A stretch of 64,000 nt of DNA from DATAVB01 sp036267955 (GTDB lineage: Bacteria; Actinomycetota; Actinomycetes; Mycobacteriales; QHCD01). Below the pieces are notes generated by a model. The model saw only the letters and a program-made list of their open reading frames with translations. It ran no database searches and was not told where the DNA came from. The stretch lies in NCBI GenBank assembly GCA_036267955.1, contig DATAVB010000115.1, positions 67,133 through 131,132 on the forward strand. The letters are read 5' to 3'. Of this stretch, positions 15,864 through 24,662 are shown piece after piece; position 1 is the first letter of the stretch; each line of letters begins with the position of its first letter. The position numbers and the translations under genes were made by a program.

Positions 15864-17084
15864 ATGCGGTCACACCCTCGCGTTCTCGGAATCGTCCTCG
15901 CCGGCGGCGAGGGCAAACGTCTCTGGCCGCTGACCGCCGACCGGGCCAAACCCGCCGTTCCCTTCGGTGGCAACTACCGGCTCGTCGATTTCGTCCTGTC
16001 CAACCTGGTGAACGCCGGCTACCTGCGGATCTGCGTGCTCACGCAGTACAAGTCGCACTCGCTGGACCGGCACGTCACCACGACCTGGCGGATGACCACC
16101 GAGCTCGGCAACTACGTCACGCCGGTCCCGGCCCAGCAGCGGCTCGGGCCGCGTTGGTTCACCGGCAGCGCGGACGCGATTTACCAGAGCCTCAACCTGA
16201 TCTACGACGACCAGCCCGACCACATCGTGGTTTTCGGCGCCGACCACGTCTACCGGATGGATCCGAGCCAGATGGTCGAGCAACACATGGATTCCGGTGC
16301 GGGCGTCACCGTCGCCGGAATCCGGGTGCCGCGCGAGGAGGCGTCCGAGTTCGGGGTCATCGACGCCGATGAGAAGGGCAAGATCCGGCAGTTTTTAGAA
16401 AAGCCGGCCGATCCGCCGGCCCTGCCGGACAACCCGGACCAGGCCTTCGCCTCGATGGGCAACTACGTCTTCGAGACCGGCGCCCTGCTGGACGCGTTGA
16501 AGCAGGATGCGGCCGACGACAGTTCGGTGCATGACATGGGCGGCAGCATCATCCCGATGATGGTCCAGTCCGACAGCGCGCACGTCTACGACTTCGCCAA
16601 CAACGACGTGCCCGGCGCGACCGAGCGCGACCGCGGCTACTGGCGCGATGTCGGGACCATCGACGCCTACTACGACGCGCACATGGACCTCGTCGCGGTG
16701 CACCCGATCTTCAACCTCTACAACAAGCGTTGGCCGATCTTCACCACGCACCCGCAGCAGCCGCCGGCGAAGTTCGTCGAGGGCGGCATGGCGCAGGAGT
16801 CGATCGTCAGTAACGGGGCGATCGTGGCCAACGCCACGGTCCGGCAGTCGATCCTCTCGCCCGGGGTGCGGGTGTACGCCGGCGCGTACGTGGAGGGCTG
16901 CGTCGTGATGGACAACGTCTCCATCGGCCGGGGCGCCGTGGTGCGCCGCGCCATCCTGGACAAGAACGTGGTCGTGCCCGACGGCGCCCACATCGGAGTC
17001 GACGCCGAGGTGGATCGGACCCGATACCAGGTCAGCGGTGACGGCGTGGTCGTTCTGGGCAAGGGGCAGCGGGCTCTTCCGTAA
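15864..17084 (+). CDS. glgC: Glucose-1-phosphate adenylyltransferase
   Basis: Makes ADP-glucose from ATP and glucose 1-phosphate, the controlling step in glycogen synthesis. 406 residues. The N-terminal nucleotidyltransferase domain has IVLAGGEGKRLWPLTADRAKP and FGGNYRLVDFVLSNL, plus VFGADHVYRMD (catalytic Asp). The C-terminal left-handed beta-helix has repeats such as SILSPGVRVYAGAYVEGCVV. ATG at 15864 was chosen; the open frame continues upstream without family similarity. The divergent gap carries ATCGATAA followed 5 bases later by TCGATAA near 15782, a possible regulatory repeat. Confidence 0.96.
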   Translation: MRSHPRVLGIVLAGGEGKRLWPLTADRAKPAVPFGGNYRLVDFVLSNLVNAGYLRICVLTQYKSHSLDRHVTTTWRMTTELGNYVTPVPAQQRLGPRWFTGSADAIYQSLNLIYDDQPDHIVVFGADHVYRMDPSQMVEQHMDSGAGVTVAGIRVPREEASEFGVIDADEKGKIRQFLEKPADPPALPDNPDQAFASMGNYVFETGALLDALKQDAADDSSVHDMGGSIIPMMVQSDSAHVYDFANNDVPGATERDRGYWRDVGTIDAYYDAHMDLVAVHPIFNLYNKRWPIFTTHPQQPPAKFVEGGMAQESIVSNGAIVANATVRQSILSPGVRVYAGAYVEGCVVMDNVSIGRGAVVRRAILDKNVVVPDGAHIGVDAEVDRTRYQVSGDGVVVLGKGQRALP

Positions 17085-17104
17085 AAGCTGCGTTAACGCT
17101 GACC

Positions 17105-17132
17105 GGCGGGCATCACGATGTGGTGATCCGCC
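17105..17132. terminator. Hairpin after glgC
   Basis: GGCGGGCATCAC (17105-17116) pairs with GTGATCCGCC (17123-17132) with a 2-base bulge and a 6-base loop, 20 bases after the glgC stop. It is a plausible terminator or attenuating hairpin; no T-tract. Confidence 0.45.
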
Positions 17133-17220
17133 GTCGTCGGCTTGCCAGGGGTGGCTAGGGTTGCCGGACCACGGTCTGCGGTCCGTACGCCGGAGATCAT
17201 GTCGCCTTGAGGAGGCAGCG

Positions 17221-18204
17221 ATGAGAGACCGCACCCGGGCTGGTTGTGCCGTAGTGGCGGCGGCGGTGATCGCGTCACTGGCGCTGGCCGGCTGCGGCTC
17301 GACGGTGAACAAGAAGCAGGCCACCACCAACAGCAGGCCCAGTTGCTCGACCGGCTCGGCCACGCCGAAGCCCGCTCCCACTTCGCCGGCGTCGGTGCAG
17401 GTCACCAAGGACGCGTCGCTCGCCGCGCAGGTACCGGCCGCGGTCCGGAAGGCCGGCACGCTGAAGGTCGCCGCCGACGCGTCGTACCCGCCCAACGAGT
17501 TCCAGCCGCAGGGCAAGACGACCATCGTCGGCATGGACGTCGACCTGGGCACCGCGATCGGCAGCACGCTCGGGCTGAAGACGACGTTCGTCAACGCCAG
17601 CTTCGACGGCATCCTGGCCGGGCTCGCGGCGCACAAGTACGACCTCGGCATGTCGTCGTTCACCGACACCAAGGAGCGCCAGCAGACGGTCGACTTCGTC
17701 ACCTACTTCAGCGCCGGCACCTCGATCATGGCGAAGAAGTGCAACCCGCTGAACATCAAGACCCAGCTCGACCTGTGCGGCAAGAAGATCGGTGCGGAGA
17801 ACGGCACCACGCAGCTGGACTCGCTGCAGAAGAAGACGCCCGGCTCGGTCGCCCAGCAGTGCGCCACCGCCGGCAAGAAGGCGCCGGTCGGCAGCGGCTA
17901 TCCCGACCAGTCCAACGTCAACACGGCGTTGGCGGCCGGCCGCATCGACGCCTATCTGGCCGACACCCCGGTCGTCGACTACGCGGTCAAGGCCAACAGC
18001 CAGCTGTTCCAGAAGGTCGGCAAGACCACCGACGTGGCGCCGTACGGCATCGCGATCCCGAAGGACAGCGGCACGCTGAAGAACGCGGTCCTGGCCGCGG
18101 TGAAGAAGATGATCGCCGACGGCACCTACACCGCCATCATGAAGAACTGGGGTGTGCAGGCGGGCGCCATCAGTGACCCGGTCATCAACGGCGCGCAGTC
18201 CTAG
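17221..18204 (+). CDS. Amino-acid ABC transporter, substrate-binding lipoprotein
   Basis: 327 residues. A lipoprotein signal peptide ends in LALAGC (Cys at about 22), so the protein should be membrane-anchored outside the cell. A Ser/Thr/Pro-rich linker follows, then a type 2 periplasmic binding domain: AGTLKVAADASYPPNEFQ, TTIVGMDVDLGTAIGS, DLGMSSFTDTKERQ, and IDAYLADTPVVDYAVK. This is the polar amino-acid family (GlnH/GluB). GAGGAGG precedes ATG at 17221. First gene of a three-gene importer. Confidence 0.92.
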   Translation: MRDRTRAGCAVVAAAVIASLALAGCGSTVNKKQATTNSRPSCSTGSATPKPAPTSPASVQVTKDASLAAQVPAAVRKAGTLKVAADASYPPNEFQPQGKTTIVGMDVDLGTAIGSTLGLKTTFVNASFDGILAGLAAHKYDLGMSSFTDTKERQQTVDFVTYFSAGTSIMAKKCNPLNIKTQLDLCGKKIGAENGTTQLDSLQKKTPGSVAQQCATAGKKAPVGSGYPDQSNVNTALAAGRIDAYLADTPVVDYAVKANSQLFQKVGKTTDVAPYGIAIPKDSGTLKNAVLAAVKKMIADGTYTAIMKNWGVQAGAISDPVINGAQS

Positions 18205-18218
18205 GGCAGGTCGCAGTC

Positions 18219-19181
18219 ATGGCGGGAGATCCTGCTCGAGGCACCGATGACCGGCCCAGCGAGACGGGCCGGGAGGCGGCGACCGGTCCCGAGGTGATCC
18301 GCGCGATCCCGGTGCGCCATCCCGGCCGCTGGGTCGCCGCGGCGGTGATCGCGCTGCTGCTGGCGATGCTGATCCACTCGCTGTTCACCAACCCGAACTG
18401 GCAGTGGGGGATCGTCCGGCAGAACTTCGCCAAGAGCACGGTGATCCACGGCATCGGGGTCACCCTGGAGCTGACCGTGCTGGCGATGCTGGTCGGGGTG
18501 GTGCTCGGCGCGATCCTGGCCGTGATGCGGCTCTCGCCCAATCCGGTGGTCTCCGGCGCCGCCTGGGCGTACGTCTGGTTCTTCCGCGGCACCCCGGTGC
18601 TGGTGCAGATCATCTTCTGGTCGTTCCTGGCCGCGCTCTACCCGTTCCCCTCGCTCGGCGTCCCGTTCGGCCCGGAGTTCGTCACGTTCGACGCGAACAA
18701 GCTGATCCCACTCTTCGTCGGCGCCGTGCTCGGGCTGGGGCTGAACGAGGCGGCGTACATGTCCGAGATCGTCCGGGCCGGCATCCTGTCGGTCGACGAG
18801 GGACAGACCGAGGCGGCGCACGCGCTCGGCATGCGCCGGCTGCTGGTGCTGCGCCGGATCGTTCTCCCGCAGGCGATGCGGGTCATCGTGCCGCCGACCG
18901 GCAACGAGACGATCTCGATGCTCAAGACCACCTCGCTGGTCTCGATCATCGCGGTCGTCGACCTGCTCAAGGCCGTACAGAACATTTACGGCAGCAACTA
19001 CAAGTACATTCCGCTGCTGCTGGTGGCGAGCATCTGGTACGTGATCATGACCTCGGTGCTGTCCGTCGCGCAGTACTACCTCGAGCGTCGCTTCGCCCGC
19101 GGGTCGAGCCGGGCGCTGCCACCGACGCCGGTGCAGCGGGTACGGGCCAGGCTGCGGCGGACGGTGGGGAGCCCGACATGA
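18219..19181 (+). CDS. Amino-acid ABC transporter, permease
   Basis: 320 residues. The first 45 are a polar cytoplasmic extension. Five or so membrane segments follow (WVAAAVIALLLAMLIHSLF, GVTLELTVLAMLVGVVLGAI). The HisM/GlnP-type loop EAAHALGMRRLLVLRRIVLPQAMR is the contact site for the ATPase. AYVWFFRGTPVLVQI is the conserved start of the membrane permease domain. Its stop overlaps the ATPase start as ATGA. Confidence 0.92.
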   Translation: MAGDPARGTDDRPSETGREAATGPEVIRAIPVRHPGRWVAAAVIALLLAMLIHSLFTNPNWQWGIVRQNFAKSTVIHGIGVTLELTVLAMLVGVVLGAILAVMRLSPNPVVSGAAWAYVWFFRGTPVLVQIIFWSFLAALYPFPSLGVPFGPEFVTFDANKLIPLFVGAVLGLGLNEAAYMSEIVRAGILSVDEGQTEAAHALGMRRLLVLRRIVLPQAMRVIVPPTGNETISMLKTTSLVSIIAVVDLLKAVQNIYGSNYKYIPLLLVASIWYVIMTSVLSVAQYYLERRFARGSSRALPPTPVQRVRARLRRTVGSPT

Positions 19182-19957
19182 CCGACCCGACCGACATGAC
19201 GCCGATGGTGAAGGCCGAGGGAGTGCACAAGAGCTACGGCCGGCTCGAGGTGCTCAAGGGCGTGACGCTGGAGGTGGCGCCGGGTGAGGTGATGTGCGTC
19301 ATCGGCCCGTCCGGGTCGGGGAAGTCGACCTTCCTGCGCTGCATCAATCACCTGGAGAACATCGACGCGGGTCGGTTGTCGGTCGACGGTGAGCTGGTCG
19401 GCTACCGGCAGGAGGGCGACAAGCTGCACGAACTGCGCGAGCGCGAGGTCGCCGCCAAACGGGCCCAGATCGGCATGGTGTTCCAGCAGTTCAACCTCTT
19501 CCCGCACATGACGGCGGTGCAGAACATCATCGAGGCGCCGATCCGGGTCAAGCGCGAGGCCCGCGCGGAGGCGCTGGTGCGGGCCCGCGACCTGCTGGAA
19601 CTCGTCGGCCTGTCGGACAAGGGCGACGCCTATCCGAGCCAGCTCTCCGGCGGTCAGCAGCAGCGGGTCGCCCTCGCCCGGGCGCTGGCGATGCGGCCGA
19701 AGCTGATGCTCTTCGACGAGCCGACCAGCGCGCTGGACCCGGAGCTCGTCGGCGACGTGCTGGACGTGATGCGCAGGCTCGCGCACGAGGGCATGACGAT
19801 GGTCGTGGTCACCCACGAGATGGGTTTCGCCCGCGAGGTAGGCGATTCGCTGGTGTTCATGGATGCCGGAGTCGTCGTCGAGACGGGCCGGCCGCGGGAC
19901 ATCGTCAGCAACCCGCAACACGAACGGACCAAGGCCTTCCTCTCCAAGGTGCTGTAA
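19178..19957 (+). CDS. Amino-acid ABC transporter, ATPase
   Basis: 259 residues. Walker A GPSGSGKST near residue 42, Q-loop VFQQFNLFPHM, signature LSGGQQQRVALARAL, Walker B LMLFDEPTSALDPE and H-loop VVTHEMGF are all intact. It is closest to the GlnQ/GluA class that energises polar amino-acid uptake. Translationally coupled to the permease. Palindromic copy 3 follows about 35 bases after the stop. Confidence 0.95.
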   Translation: MTDPTDMTPMVKAEGVHKSYGRLEVLKGVTLEVAPGEVMCVIGPSGSGKSTFLRCINHLENIDAGRLSVDGELVGYRQEGDKLHELREREVAAKRAQIGMVFQQFNLFPHMTAVQNIIEAPIRVKREARAEALVRARDLLELVGLSDKGDAYPSQLSGGQQQRVALARALAMRPKLMLFDEPTSALDPELVGDVLDVMRRLAHEGMTMVVVTHEMGFAREVGDSLVFMDAGVVVETGRPRDIVSNPQHERTKAFLSKVL

Positions 19958-19991
19958 CCCGCCGGGCGACTTCTTCCGCGCACCCCTGCAC

Positions 19992-20055
19992 TTCCATGAT
20001 CATGATCGGTTTTCGGTTGCTATAGCCCCAATCACCGATCACGATCATGAAAATT
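19992..20055. repeat. Palindromic interspersed element, copy 3 of 5
   Basis: Opposite loop orientation (GGTTGCTATAGCCCCAAT). The left arm has one substitution (CATGATCATGATCGG instead of CATGATCGTGATCGG), so pairing is nearly perfect. It sits between two genes on the same strand (ABC ATPase and UbiA), so a purely convergent-terminator role does not explain all copies. Confidence 0.9.
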
Positions 20056-20187
20056 GGGTGCGTGGACCGACGTCGAGCGCCGGTGTGTGCAACGCCACCG
20101 CTCAGCGTTTTCACAGTGCCGGCCCAGCAGTATCTGCCGCAGTGGTCGAGTTCTGGCCAGCGACAACGGCGAACTGAGGTGGGGGCA

Positions 20188-21111
20188 ATGGCGCACCCGA
20201 TCGACAGGACCCTGCCAGCGATGGGGCGGGTCGGCGGCCGGCGATTCGCCGTCGACGTCGTCGCCCTGGCCCGGCCGTGGTTCTGGCCGGTATCGCTGCT
20301 GCCGTACTACGTGGGCCTCTTGCTGGCCACGCACCGGCTGCTGCCGGACCGCACCGATCCGCAGGTGCTCATCGGAGCGTTCGTGGCGGGGCCCCTCGTC
20401 TGGCTCGCCGTACTGGCCGTCAACGACGCGTTCGACCTGCCCGGTGACCTGCTCAATCCGCGCAAGGCGACCACACCGCTGACCAGCGGCCGGATGACGC
20501 CGACAACCGCGTACCGGGTCGCCATCGTCGCCGCCGGCGCGGCCCTGATCGGCGCGGCGCTGGTGGGCGCCGCATTCACCGCGGGTACGGCGGTGGCGCT
20601 GGCCCTCGGCTGGGCGTACAGCGTGCCGCCGGTGCGGCTCAAGGAACGGCCGGGCGTCGACGTGGCCGCCAACGCGATCGCGGTCGGGGCGATGGGGCCG
20701 TTCGCCGGCTGGACGGCCGTGCATTCACCGCACGGATTTCCGTGGCTGATGGCACTTCAGGGCGTGCTGGTCGGTGTCGCGCTCTACCTGCCGACCACGC
20801 TGGTCGACTATCCGGCCGACCTCGCCGGTGGCTACCGGACGGTCGCGGTCCGGCTGGGCCCGCGCCGGACGTACCGGCTCGGCCTGGCGGCCTGGATCGC
20901 GGCCGCGGCGCTGTCGGCCGTGCTCGCGCTGGCCGATGAGGTGATCCCGCGATCGATGCTCCCGCTGGAACTGGTGATGGTGCCGACCCTGCTCATCGGC
21001 TATCACCGGCTGCTTCGCCGGGAACAGTCGTTCGTACGGATCGCGGCGGTGAGCTTCCTGTTTCTGCTACCCAGCGCGGCTTTCGCCCTGACCTATACGG
21101 GCACTATCTGA
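20188..21111 (+). CDS. UbiA-family prenyltransferase
   Basis: 307 residues, about nine membrane helices. The two Asp-rich prenyl-diphosphate sites are VNDAFDLPGDLLNPRK (N-D-x-x-D) and LVDYPADLAGG (D-x-x-x-D), and YSVPPVRLKERPGVD is typical of the chlorophyll-synthase/homogentisate-like branch. UbiA enzymes attach isoprenoid chains to aromatic or other acceptors in the membrane. ATG at 20188 with GGTGGGGG upstream. It has no other pathway gene beside it, so the acceptor is unknown. Its 3' end overlaps the convergent transporter by 8 bases. Confidence 0.88.
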   Translation: MAHPIDRTLPAMGRVGGRRFAVDVVALARPWFWPVSLLPYYVGLLLATHRLLPDRTDPQVLIGAFVAGPLVWLAVLAVNDAFDLPGDLLNPRKATTPLTSGRMTPTTAYRVAIVAAGAALIGAALVGAAFTAGTAVALALGWAYSVPPVRLKERPGVDVAANAIAVGAMGPFAGWTAVHSPHGFPWLMALQGVLVGVALYLPTTLVDYPADLAGGYRTVAVRLGPRRTYRLGLAAWIAAAALSAVLALADEVIPRSMLPLELVMVPTLLIGYHRLLRREQSFVRIAAVSFLFLLPSAAFALTYTGTI

Positions 21112-22111
21112 CTCGCTTCGTACCGGTCTGCCGCCCGAGTCCAGCGCCGAGCGCGGCGATCATGGTCAGCGAGGCGCCGAAAAACAACCAGCCGGTGGGG
21201 CGTACCGAACCCGGCACCAGCGCGTCCAGGAGCAGGCCGCCGGAGATCTGGCCGGCCAGCGCGGACAGGCCGGTGCGCAGGACGCCGATCGACTGCACGG
21301 TCACCATGTTCGAGCCGGTGACAACCAGAGCCAGCAGGCCGCCCAGGTACAACCACCATCCCGACGGCCAGCTGCCGAACGACAGGTGACCGGCCATCCG
21401 GAAACCGACCATGGCGACCAGGAGGGCCGAGGTGCCGAGCACCGCGTTCACCAGGGAGGCCGAGCCGACGTTGATCGCGGCCGCGGTGACCCGCCCGTTC
21501 AGCGCCACCTGCACCGGCCGGCACAGGCCGAGCACCAGGATGAAGGCCAGCATGCCGACGGCGATATGTCCGATCGGGCGGCCGAACTGGGACACCGCGA
21601 CCGCCGCGATCGCCACCAGAGCGCTGGCCAGCCGGATCCCGGTCATCGGCACCCGGCCGCTTGGGCCCAGGCCGATCCGGTCGGTGGCGATACCGCCCAT
21701 CGAGGTGCCGCAGACCTGTACGACGGTCAGCAGCGCCACGCCCAGGACCGGCGCGGCGAGCGCGGTCCCGGCGACCGACACCGCACCCAGCACGCCGCCG
21801 ATGTACTGCCACCAGGGCAGCCGGGCGGCGCGCACCCGGCGCAGGCCGGCCCGGACCGACGGGAAGGCGAGAGCGATCCCGACGAGTACGACCGTCGCGA
21901 GCCCGTTGCTGACCAGGGCCGCGGTGACCGGGGAGCCGACGCGGTCACCGAGTCGGCCGTTGACCAGTGCCTGCGCGGCCGAACACGCTCCGCCGATGAC
22001 CGACACCGACACCGCGAGCGGCGCCGGCAGGATGTAGTGCCCAGTGGGTGCGACTGGTGGACGGTCGGCGGACGACCCATCGATGCTGGGCGTATCGGCC
22101 CGCCCGGTCAT
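21104..22111 (-). CDS. YdcZ-type (DUF606) DMT superfamily transporter
   Basis: 335 residues with ten predicted membrane segments arranged as two homologous halves. Each half opens with a G-x-x-x-A-x-Q-x-x-x-N-G-R/x motif, as in GGACSAAQALVNGRLGDRVG and, in the second half, LGLCRPVQVALNGRVTAAA. DMT proteins of this group are small-molecule exporters of unknown substrate. ATG at 22111 follows a polar 25-residue lead. Downstream of the O-methyltransferase on the same strand but separated by a large inverted repeat. Confidence 0.85.
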   Translation of the reverse strand: MTGRADTPSIDGSSADRPPVAPTGHYILPAPLAVSVSVIGGACSAAQALVNGRLGDRVGSPVTAALVSNGLATVVLVGIALAFPSVRAGLRRVRAARLPWWQYIGGVLGAVSVAGTALAAPVLGVALLTVVQVCGTSMGGIATDRIGLGPSGRVPMTGIRLASALVAIAAVAVSQFGRPIGHIAVGMLAFILVLGLCRPVQVALNGRVTAAAINVGSASLVNAVLGTSALLVAMVGFRMAGHLSFGSWPSGWWLYLGGLLALVVTGSNMVTVQSIGVLRTGLSALAGQISGGLLLDALVPGSVRPTGWLFFGASLTMIAALGAGLGRQTGTKRVR

Positions 22112-22197
22112 GGAACCAGCCTCCCGGCCGCCGGCCGAATGTCGTCCGCAATCGTTTGCAGGCCAACCCTACCTGGCGAGCGCCTCGCCGCGCATTC

Positions 22198-22250
22198 CCC
22201 GCCAATGTGGCGTTGGGGTGACTAGATTGCCCCAATGCCACATTGGCGGG
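22198..22250. repeat. 21-bp inverted repeat between O-methyltransferase and transporter genes
   Basis: Arms 22198-22218 and 22230-22250 match at 20 of 21 positions (the mismatch can form G-U) around an 11-base loop. The arms start CCCGCCAATGTGGC. To the right, GGAAACGGGGCGGCG is repeated directly. It may be a terminator for the O-methyltransferase on the minus strand, or a second kind of mobile palindrome; unrelated in sequence to the five-copy family. Confidence 0.7.
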
Positions 22251-22304
22251 AAACGGGGCGGCGCGGAAACGGGGCGGCGGAAAGCGAATTCTGCGTGCGG
22301 CGAA

Positions 22305-22964
22305 TTATCCGGCCGGTTGATAGGTCGCGGCCAGTACGCCGTCGCTGACCCCGAGCAGCATCGGCACCAGGTCCTCGTTGTCCCGGATCGCCCGGCCGAC
22401 GTCGCGGATCGCCACCGTCTCGGGGTCGCGGGCCGAGGAGTCGGCGACCCGGTCGTGCCAGAGCATGTTGTCGAAGACGACCACGCCGCCGGGCCGCAGC
22501 AGCCGCAGCGCCTCGGTCAGGTAGTCGGCGTACTCGGTCGGCGCGCCGTCGCAGAAGACCAGGTCGTACGCGTTGTCGGTGAGCCGGGGCAGCACCTCAA
22601 GCGCGGAGCCGGAGATCAGCCGGGCCCGGGACGGGGCGATGCCCGCCTCGGCGAAGGCCCGTTTCGCGGCCCGCTGATGCTCGGTCTCGGTGTCCACACT
22701 GGTCAGCACGCCGTCCGCCCGCATGCCGCGCAGCAGCCACAGGCCCGAGACGCCGGTGCCGGTGCCGATCTCGACCACGGCCTTGGCGCCGATGACCCGG
22801 GCCAGGAAGCGCAGCACGGCGCCGCCGGCCGGGGTGACCGCACCGGAGCCCAATTCCTGCGCCCGGGTGCGCGCGGCGTGCAGCGGGGCGTCCTCGGTCA
22901 GAAAGCCCTCGACGTAGTCGCGGGTGGCCACCAGGCCGGCCGAAGCGGCCATGTCAACCTCCAT
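22305..22964 (-). CDS. O-methyltransferase (Rv1220c-like)
   Basis: 219 residues. A class I SAM methyltransferase of the catechol-O-methyltransferase/CCoAOMT type: AVVEIGTGTGVSGLWLLRG (SAM motif I), YDLVFCDGAPTEY (post-I/metal Asp) and GGVVVFDNMLWHDRVAD (metal ligands D-N). The order next to sigE is conserved with Mycobacterium (Rv1220c-Rv1221). Substrate unknown. ATG at 22964 lies in a divergent arrangement with sigE. Confidence 0.9.
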   Translation of the reverse strand: MEVDMAASAGLVATRDYVEGFLTEDAPLHAARTRAQELGSGAVTPAGGAVLRFLARVIGAKAVVEIGTGTGVSGLWLLRGMRADGVLTSVDTETEHQRAAKRAFAEAGIAPSRARLISGSALEVLPRLTDNAYDLVFCDGAPTEYADYLTEALRLLRPGGVVVFDNMLWHDRVADSSARDPETVAIRDVGRAIRDNEDLVPMLLGVSDGVLAATYQPAG

Positions 22965-23096
22965 GCGAGTGCGTCGGGACCGTGCTCATTCGATGCTTAT
23001 TCGGTGGAAATACTAGTCCCCTGGGTACGCAGAGTGGCCGATGACGAGAGATTGGGCCCACTGTGGCGTAGCGAACGTTCACACCGCGTCATGCCG

Positions 23097-23123
23097 GGAA
23101 CGTATGAGAGTCACCAGGGCGTT
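23097..23123 (+). promoter_or_regulatory. Candidate SigE-type autoregulatory promoter
   Basis: GGAAC (23097-23101) and GTT (23121-23123), with 19 bases between, match the actinobacterial ECF pattern GGAAC-N18/19-GTT. It lies upstream of sigE in the roughly 300-base divergent region 22965-23265, where I see no gene. This would give positive feedback by SigE. Motif match only. Confidence 0.45.
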
Positions 23124-23265
23124 CACCGACATATCGACGCGTTGCGTCCGACCGGAGTCTGAGAAGTAGCCGTGATTCTGGTCTATGGACTGGCAGCGGG
23201 GGAGCGGGCAGGGCACGATGGACAGGTCAGATCAGATGCAGTCTCAGCTGCGAGGGGGAGCCGCC

Positions 23266-23892
23266 GTGGCCGACCAGACCGCGACGACACAGCACGCGGA
23301 AATCAACAGCCAATGGGTGCCGCCGACGTGGGACGACATCGTCCGGCAGCACTCTGCGCGCGTGTACCGTCTCGCCTACCGCCTGTCCGGCAGCCGCCAG
23401 GACGCTGAGGATCTGACCCAGGAGACGTTCGTCCGGGTCTTCCGTTCGTTGGCGAGCTACACGCCGGGCACCTTCGAGGGCTGGCTGCACCGGATCACGA
23501 CCAACCTCTTCCTCGACATGGTGCGCCGCCGCCAGCGGATCCGGTTCGATGCGCTCCCCGAGGACAACGCCCGCCTGCCCGGTCGTGAGCCGAGTCCGGA
23601 GCAGGCGTACGTCGACACCCACCTGGCGCCGGACGTCCAGCAGGCGCTGGACGCACTCCCGCCGGACTTCCGCGTCGCTGTGGTCCTCTGCGACATGGAG
23701 GGCCTGACCTACGAGGAGATCGCGGCGACGCTGGGCATCAAGCTCGGTACGGTACGCAGCCGCATCCACCGTGGTCGGCTGGCACTGCGCGAGGCGCTGC
23801 GGCACCGGGCCCCGACCCGGCGCGGCGCCGCGGCAGCGGCCGCGGCCCTGGAAACAGAGCCGGCCGCAGAAGTAGAGCCGGCCACCTCATGA
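23266..23892 (+). CDS. sigE: ECF sigma factor SigE
   Basis: About 208 residues. Region 2 is WDDIVRQHSARVYRLAYRLSG...DAEDLTQETFVRVF, with region 2.4 FEGWLHRITTNLFLDMVRRRQR. Region 4 is LPPDFRVAVVLCDMEGLTYEEIAATLGIKLGTVRSRIHRGR. It directs RNA polymerase to envelope-stress genes. GTG at 23266 has GGGGGAG at good spacing and was chosen. In-frame ATG at 23218 and 23185 are alternatives; multiple SigE starts are known in mycobacteria. The Ala/Glu-rich tail is odd but harmless. It is followed by its anti-sigma gene in ATGA overlap. Confidence 0.92.
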   Translation: MADQTATTQHAEINSQWVPPTWDDIVRQHSARVYRLAYRLSGSRQDAEDLTQETFVRVFRSLASYTPGTFEGWLHRITTNLFLDMVRRRQRIRFDALPEDNARLPGREPSPEQAYVDTHLAPDVQQALDALPPDFRVAVVLCDMEGLTYEEIAATLGIKLGTVRSRIHRGRLALREALRHRAPTRRGAAAAAAALETEPAAEVEPATS

Positions 23893-24566
23893 GCCATTAC
23901 TCCGGGGCGATTCCTGAGCTGCATCTGGCGGTTGAGGCGATCGTCGCGCATGTCGACGGTGAGCTCGCGCCGGTGCCACGCGACCGGGCCAATGCCCATC
24001 TGGCGAAATGCCCGGAGTGCCGGGCCGCCGTCGCCGAACAGCGCCGCGCCAAGGCCGCTCTCACCGTCGCGGCCGGGCCGTCCCCGTCCTCCGACCTGCT
24101 GGCTCGGCTCCGCGACATCCCGATGACCACGGATCTGGTCGACCCGGGCGTCGTGCTCGCCGTGCAGAACGACGAACTCGTCTGGGGCACCGCGGCCAGC
24201 ATGGCGCCGCGTGGTCGCGCCAAACGCGCGGAGCGCATCGAGCGTAAAACCCGCAATCGGCCGGCCGGCTCGGCCCGGCCGCAATCGCGCGTCCGGCACA
24301 GCAGCCAGGCGCACCGCATCTCCCGCGGCTTCGCCGGAGTGGCGGCGGCCGCTGTCGTTGGCATGCTGGCGGCCAGCGCCACCACCTCCTCCGGCGGTTC
24401 CGCCGCGCCGAACCGGCAGGTCAGCCCGGCCGCCCAGCAGACGGGAACGGCGCCCGGTTCGTCCACGTCCATCCCCGGTAATGCCCAGCTTGTCGCCAAC
24501 ACCACTCCGCTGTTCGTACAGCGGCCCGCGCGGGTGCTGCCGGTCGTGGCCCAGCCCGGCCGGTAA
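23889..24566 (+). CDS. rseA: Zinc-associated anti-sigma factor RseA
   Basis: 225 residues. An N-terminal ZAS domain with H-V-D-G-E-L and HLAKCPECRAAV (His-x3-Cys-x2-Cys) should bind SigE. The middle is basic (RGRAKRAERIERKTRNR). A hydrophobic stretch GFAGVAAAAVVGMLAASATT (about residues 156-175) may span the membrane. The C-terminus is Ser/Pro/Gln-rich. Overlaps sigE by 4 bases and precedes htrA, matching the Rv1221-1222-1223 order. Confidence 0.88.
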   Translation: MSHYSGAIPELHLAVEAIVAHVDGELAPVPRDRANAHLAKCPECRAAVAEQRRAKAALTVAAGPSPSSDLLARLRDIPMTTDLVDPGVVLAVQNDELVWGTAASMAPRGRAKRAERIERKTRNRPAGSARPQSRVRHSSQAHRISRGFAGVAAAAVVGMLAASATTSSGGSAAPNRQVSPAAQQTGTAPGSSTSIPGNAQLVANTTPLFVQRPARVLPVVAQPGR

Positions 24567-24662
24567 CCCACCGGTCCTGGCAGGCCCCGTGTCTCCCGGC
24601 ATCCCGCCGTACGGCAGGCTCGACCGTAGGCGTGGAGTTGCATCGACGGGAGGATCGACCGG

